Shown here: positions 4,516 through 6,299 of the stretch, in pieces
Numbering within the stretch: the first letter of the stretch is position 1
Layout of the letters: each line of letters starts with the position of its first letter
Assembly: GCA_964580405.1 (NCBI GenBank)
Contig: CAZOKM010000094.1
Span: forward strand, 1 to 6,299
Source of the DNA: JAGTRI01 sp964580405
Lineage (GTDB): Archaea > Thermoproteota > Bathyarchaeia > Bathyarchaeales > DTEX01
Reading direction: 5' to 3'
Length of the DNA stretch: 6,299 bases
Notes under the pieces: model-generated
Told to the model about the DNA's origin: nothing
What the model saw: the letters and a program-made list of their open reading frames with translations, nothing else
Databases searched by the model: none
Program-made: the position numbers and the translations under genes

Positions 4516-5400
4516 TCATTTTGGGGACTTATCAATTATCGACCTGTAGTAGATTGAGCCGTCGCAGACCGTGTTGCTGAGCTGCGGGAACCCTTCCCTG
4601 CACGACGCGAACTTGAGCCCGTGCCTGAGGACGATGTCTCGAAGACTACTGAGAATGCTCCACCTTGCAGCTCGGTCGAGGTACTTGTAGCCCGAAACCC
4701 ATTCCCCTTCTTTGTAGGCTTCCTGCAGAACGCCGAAAAGCAGCGGATTCTCGCTTCTGATTATTGGGTAGAGTCCCCTGACGAGCTTCAGCGTCGACGC
4801 GGTCACCTGCTTCACGCCGATGTCGGCGGCGCGGGACACGATTTCCTCGAGATGTTCAAGGCTCCAGCTCACGGACGGAATGATTGGGTCAATCCTCACG
4901 ACTGTCGGGATGCCTTCTTCAGCGACTTTTTCCAGAGCTTTGAACCTTGAACTGGGCGGTGGGGCATGGGGCTCAATTGTCCTAGCTACTTCGTCTTTGG
5001 GAGTGGTAATGGTCATCGACACGACGGTTTGGTTCTTCCTGAACAGGTCGAGGTCGCGGGTCACGAGGTCGGACTTCGTTAGAATGAGGACCGGAAAGCC
5101 GTGTTCAGCAAGAACCTCTAGGCACCTCCTCGTAACCTCGTACTCCTTCTCGAGGGGCTGGTACGGGTCGGTGGTGTCGCTGAGCATGACGGGCCAACGA
5201 GTCTTGGTCCGTTCAGCCATTTTGGCTATGTCTTCCTTCAGCTTCAGCCTCGGGACGGCGGGACCCCTGAAGCTCGGGAACTTGACTGCGTAGCAGTAGA
5301 TGCATCCGTGGGTGCACCTACCTAAGTAGGGATTGATGTTGTACTTCGGGAGGCACGTGCAGAACGCGGACTTGACGACGTTGAAGACGGGGAGCTGCAT
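4516..5400 (-). CDS. SPL-like radical SAM protein (SplB/COG1533 type)
   Basis: This is a [4Fe-4S] and S-adenosylmethionine-dependent protein of 294 residues from the ATG at 5400. Counting from an in-frame TTG at 5409 (297 residues), the cluster motif is RCTHGCIYCYA (C32, C36, C39; CxxxCxxC). It is followed by SDTTDPYQPLE (77-87), the usual SPL-family stretch, and ILTKSDLVTRDLD (109-121) and VVRIDPIIP (170-178). A second Cys region, FASCREG ... NTVCDGS (C270, C282), lies at the C terminus. Archaeal members are common but their reaction is unknown; DNA photoproduct repair is known only for true spore photoproduct lyases. A TATA box (5434-5443) predicts initiation near 5412, so the mRNA has almost no leader. 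ATG is preferred over TTG, without certainty. It is divergent from the glycoside hydrolase gene. Confidence 0.9.
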   Translation of the reverse strand: MQLPVFNVVKSAFCTCLPKYNINPYLGRCTHGCIYCYAVKFPSFRGPAVPRLKLKEDIAKMAERTKTRWPVMLSDTTDPYQPLEKEYEVTRRCLEVLAEHGFPVLILTKSDLVTRDLDLFRKNQTVVSMTITTPKDEVARTIEPHAPPPSSRFKALEKVAEEGIPTVVRIDPIIPSVSWSLEHLEEIVSRAADIGVKQVTASTLKLVRGLYPIIRSENPLLFGVLQEAYKEGEWVSGYKYLDRAARWSILSSLRDIVLRHGLKFASCREGFPQLSNTVCDGSIYYRSIIDKSPK

Positions 5401-5433
5401 GGCACTCAACTGCTGTGAATTTCTATGTTCAGT

Positions 5434-5443
5434 CTTTAATAAG
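5434..5443 (-). promoter_or_regulatory. TATA-like box of the radical SAM gene
   Basis: CTTATTAAAG on the minus strand is centred near 5438, predicting initiation near 5412, only about 12 bases before the ATG at 5400. No convincing ribosome binding site is present, which fits a leaderless or very short leader. Confidence 0.45.
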
Positions 5444-5483
5444 GAGACCGAAGTATGAAATCCCTCCTTTTTCTTTGTAAAAT

Positions 5484-5526
5484 GTTAAAAGACAAAAAGA
5501 CGTCCCTAGTAAGGTAAAGATAGGAG
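5484..5526 (+). promoter_or_regulatory. Promoter and ribosome binding site of the glycoside hydrolase gene
   Basis: GTTAAAAG (5484-5491) is a TATA-like box with predicted initiation near 5514. AGGAG (5522-5526) lies 9 bases before the ATG at 5536. An upstream ATG at 5528 meets a stop after three codons, so 5536 is the start. Confidence 0.5.
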
Positions 5527-5535
5527 TATGGTTAC

Positions 5536-6299
5536 ATGAACGTGAAAGAGTTTAGGAACCCGGGCAAGGAGTACAGGCCGTCGCCCTTCTGGTCTTGGAA
5601 CGACGCCATGGACCCCGAGGAGCTGTGCTGGCAGGTGCGGGAGTTCGCCGACAAGGGGTTCGGCGGCTACTTCATGCACTCGCGGGTCGGGCTTGCCACC
5701 ATCTACCTTTCCGAGGACTGGATGAAGTGCATCAAAGCCTGCCTCAAGGAGGGCAAGAGGGTGGGCATGGAGTCTTGGCTCTACGACGAGGACAAGTGGC
5801 CAAGCGGCTTCGCGGGAGGCATCGTCCCAGCGAAAAGCGACGAGTACCGAGATAAACACGTCTCCCAGAAAGAAATCAAAGATGAAGAGCTTCCCACAGC
5901 CCTGAAGGACAAGTCTCTTCTGGGAGTCTATGAAATCGAGTTCTCCTCACCAACAGTCATGAAGAGCTTCAGGTGCATAAAAAAGAAGAGCGAAGCTAAG
6001 GGTGGCAAACGCCTCTTCGCGTTCAGGGTCGAAACTGGGGAACGGGACAATTGGTACAACGGCGAAAGCTACGTTGACCTCCTGAACCCCGAGACGACTG
6101 CGGAGTTCCTGAAGGTGACGCACGACGCCTACGCCGCGAAGTTCAGGAAGGACTTCGGCGAGTTCATGCCCGGCATCTTCACGGACGAGCCCGACTACAA
6201 GAGGGGCAGCCTGTTCCCGTGGACGAAGGGCTTCGACGTGTACTTCCTCAGCTGCAACAGCTACGACGTCCTCGAGAAGCTCCCGCTCCTCGTCTACGA
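5536..6299 (+). CDS. GH106-like glycoside hydrolase (rhamnosidase-type), N-terminal 254 residues, cut by the window edge
   Basis: The visible part matches the N-terminal barrel of GH106-like (alpha-L-rhamnosidase-type) hydrolases. The opening is RPSPFWSWNDAMDPEEL (14-30), then GGYFMHSRVGL (43-53), YLSEDW (57-62), WLYDEDKWPSGFAGG (81-95), the loop region VDLLNPETTAEF (180-191) and PGIFTDEPDY (212-221), in which D217-E218 are candidate acidic catalytic or metal residues. Full family members are several times longer, so most of the protein is missing. There is no signal peptide, so action on imported oligosaccharides in the cytoplasm is likely. Substrate specificity cannot be read from this part, and many such proteins are not tested. 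The distant MocA-type dehydrogenase might act in the same sugar pathway; this is speculation. Confidence 0.88.
   Translation, partial: MNVKEFRNPGKEYRPSPFWSWNDAMDPEELCWQVREFADKGFGGYFMHSRVGLATIYLSEDWMKCIKACLKEGKRVGMESWLYDEDKWPSGFAGGIVPAKSDEYRDKHVSQKEIKDEELPTALKDKSLLGVYEIEFSSPTVMKSFRCIKKKSEAKGGKRLFAFRVETGERDNWYNGESYVDLLNPETTAEFLKVTHDAYAAKFRKDFGEFMPGIFTDEPDYKRGSLFPWTKGFDVYFLSCNSYDVLEKLPLLVY

Noticed and set aside
1..6299. CRISPR array, tRNA gene or rRNA gene
   Set aside because: No regularly spaced repeat and no complete cloverleaf or rRNA signature was seen.

Overview
The window looks archaeal. It encodes eukaryote/archaeal-type ribosomal protein eL41, a DUF89 (ARMT1-like) protein and an SPL-like radical SAM protein. 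Several genes have TATA-like boxes about 20-26 bp before the inferred transcript start and GGTGA or GGAG ribosome binding sites, and TTG occurs as a start codon. A TACK-group lineage (for example Bathyarchaeia) would fit the mix of eL41, GH106-like hydrolase and MocA-type dehydrogenase, but this is inference.

Layout, left to right. 1-679 (-): 5' part of a Gfo/Idh/MocA-family oxidoreductase whose catalytic motifs are altered. 818-1579 (+): TatD-type metal-dependent hydrolase with all expected ligands. 1582-2472 (-): DUF89 protein, convergent with TatD and two bases away. 2698-2916 (-): small winged-helix protein. About 2930-4250: an AT-rich island unlike its GC-richer surroundings. It holds a candidate structured RNA (2986-3188) inside nested inverted repeats, a lone PD-(D/E)xK-type nuclease-like gene (3340-3873, -), and a gene-free stretch with several perfect palindromes. 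4321-4398 (+): the 25-residue eL41 gene, with a palindrome between its TATA box and start site and a hairpin/U-run terminator. 4516-5400 (-): SPL-like radical SAM protein. 5536-6299 (+): N-terminal part of a GH106-like glycoside hydrolase, running off the right edge.

The GC-richer genes look like ordinary chromosomal housekeeping and carbohydrate genes: a MocA-type dehydrogenase at one end and a glycoside hydrolase at the other, possibly part of sugar use, though not in one operon here. The part that does not look ordinary is the island. The candidate RNA has a 10-bp terminal helix, a tRNA-like T-arm and several further hairpins, and its 5' end falls where a TATA box predicts initiation. The neighbouring nuclease-like gene has its own TATA box placed exactly at the centre of a dyad, as expected for a repressed accessory gene. 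I did not recognise the RNA as tRNA, 5S, SRP or RNase P RNA. Whether the RNA and nuclease form one system, or are independent passengers, cannot be settled from sequence alone.
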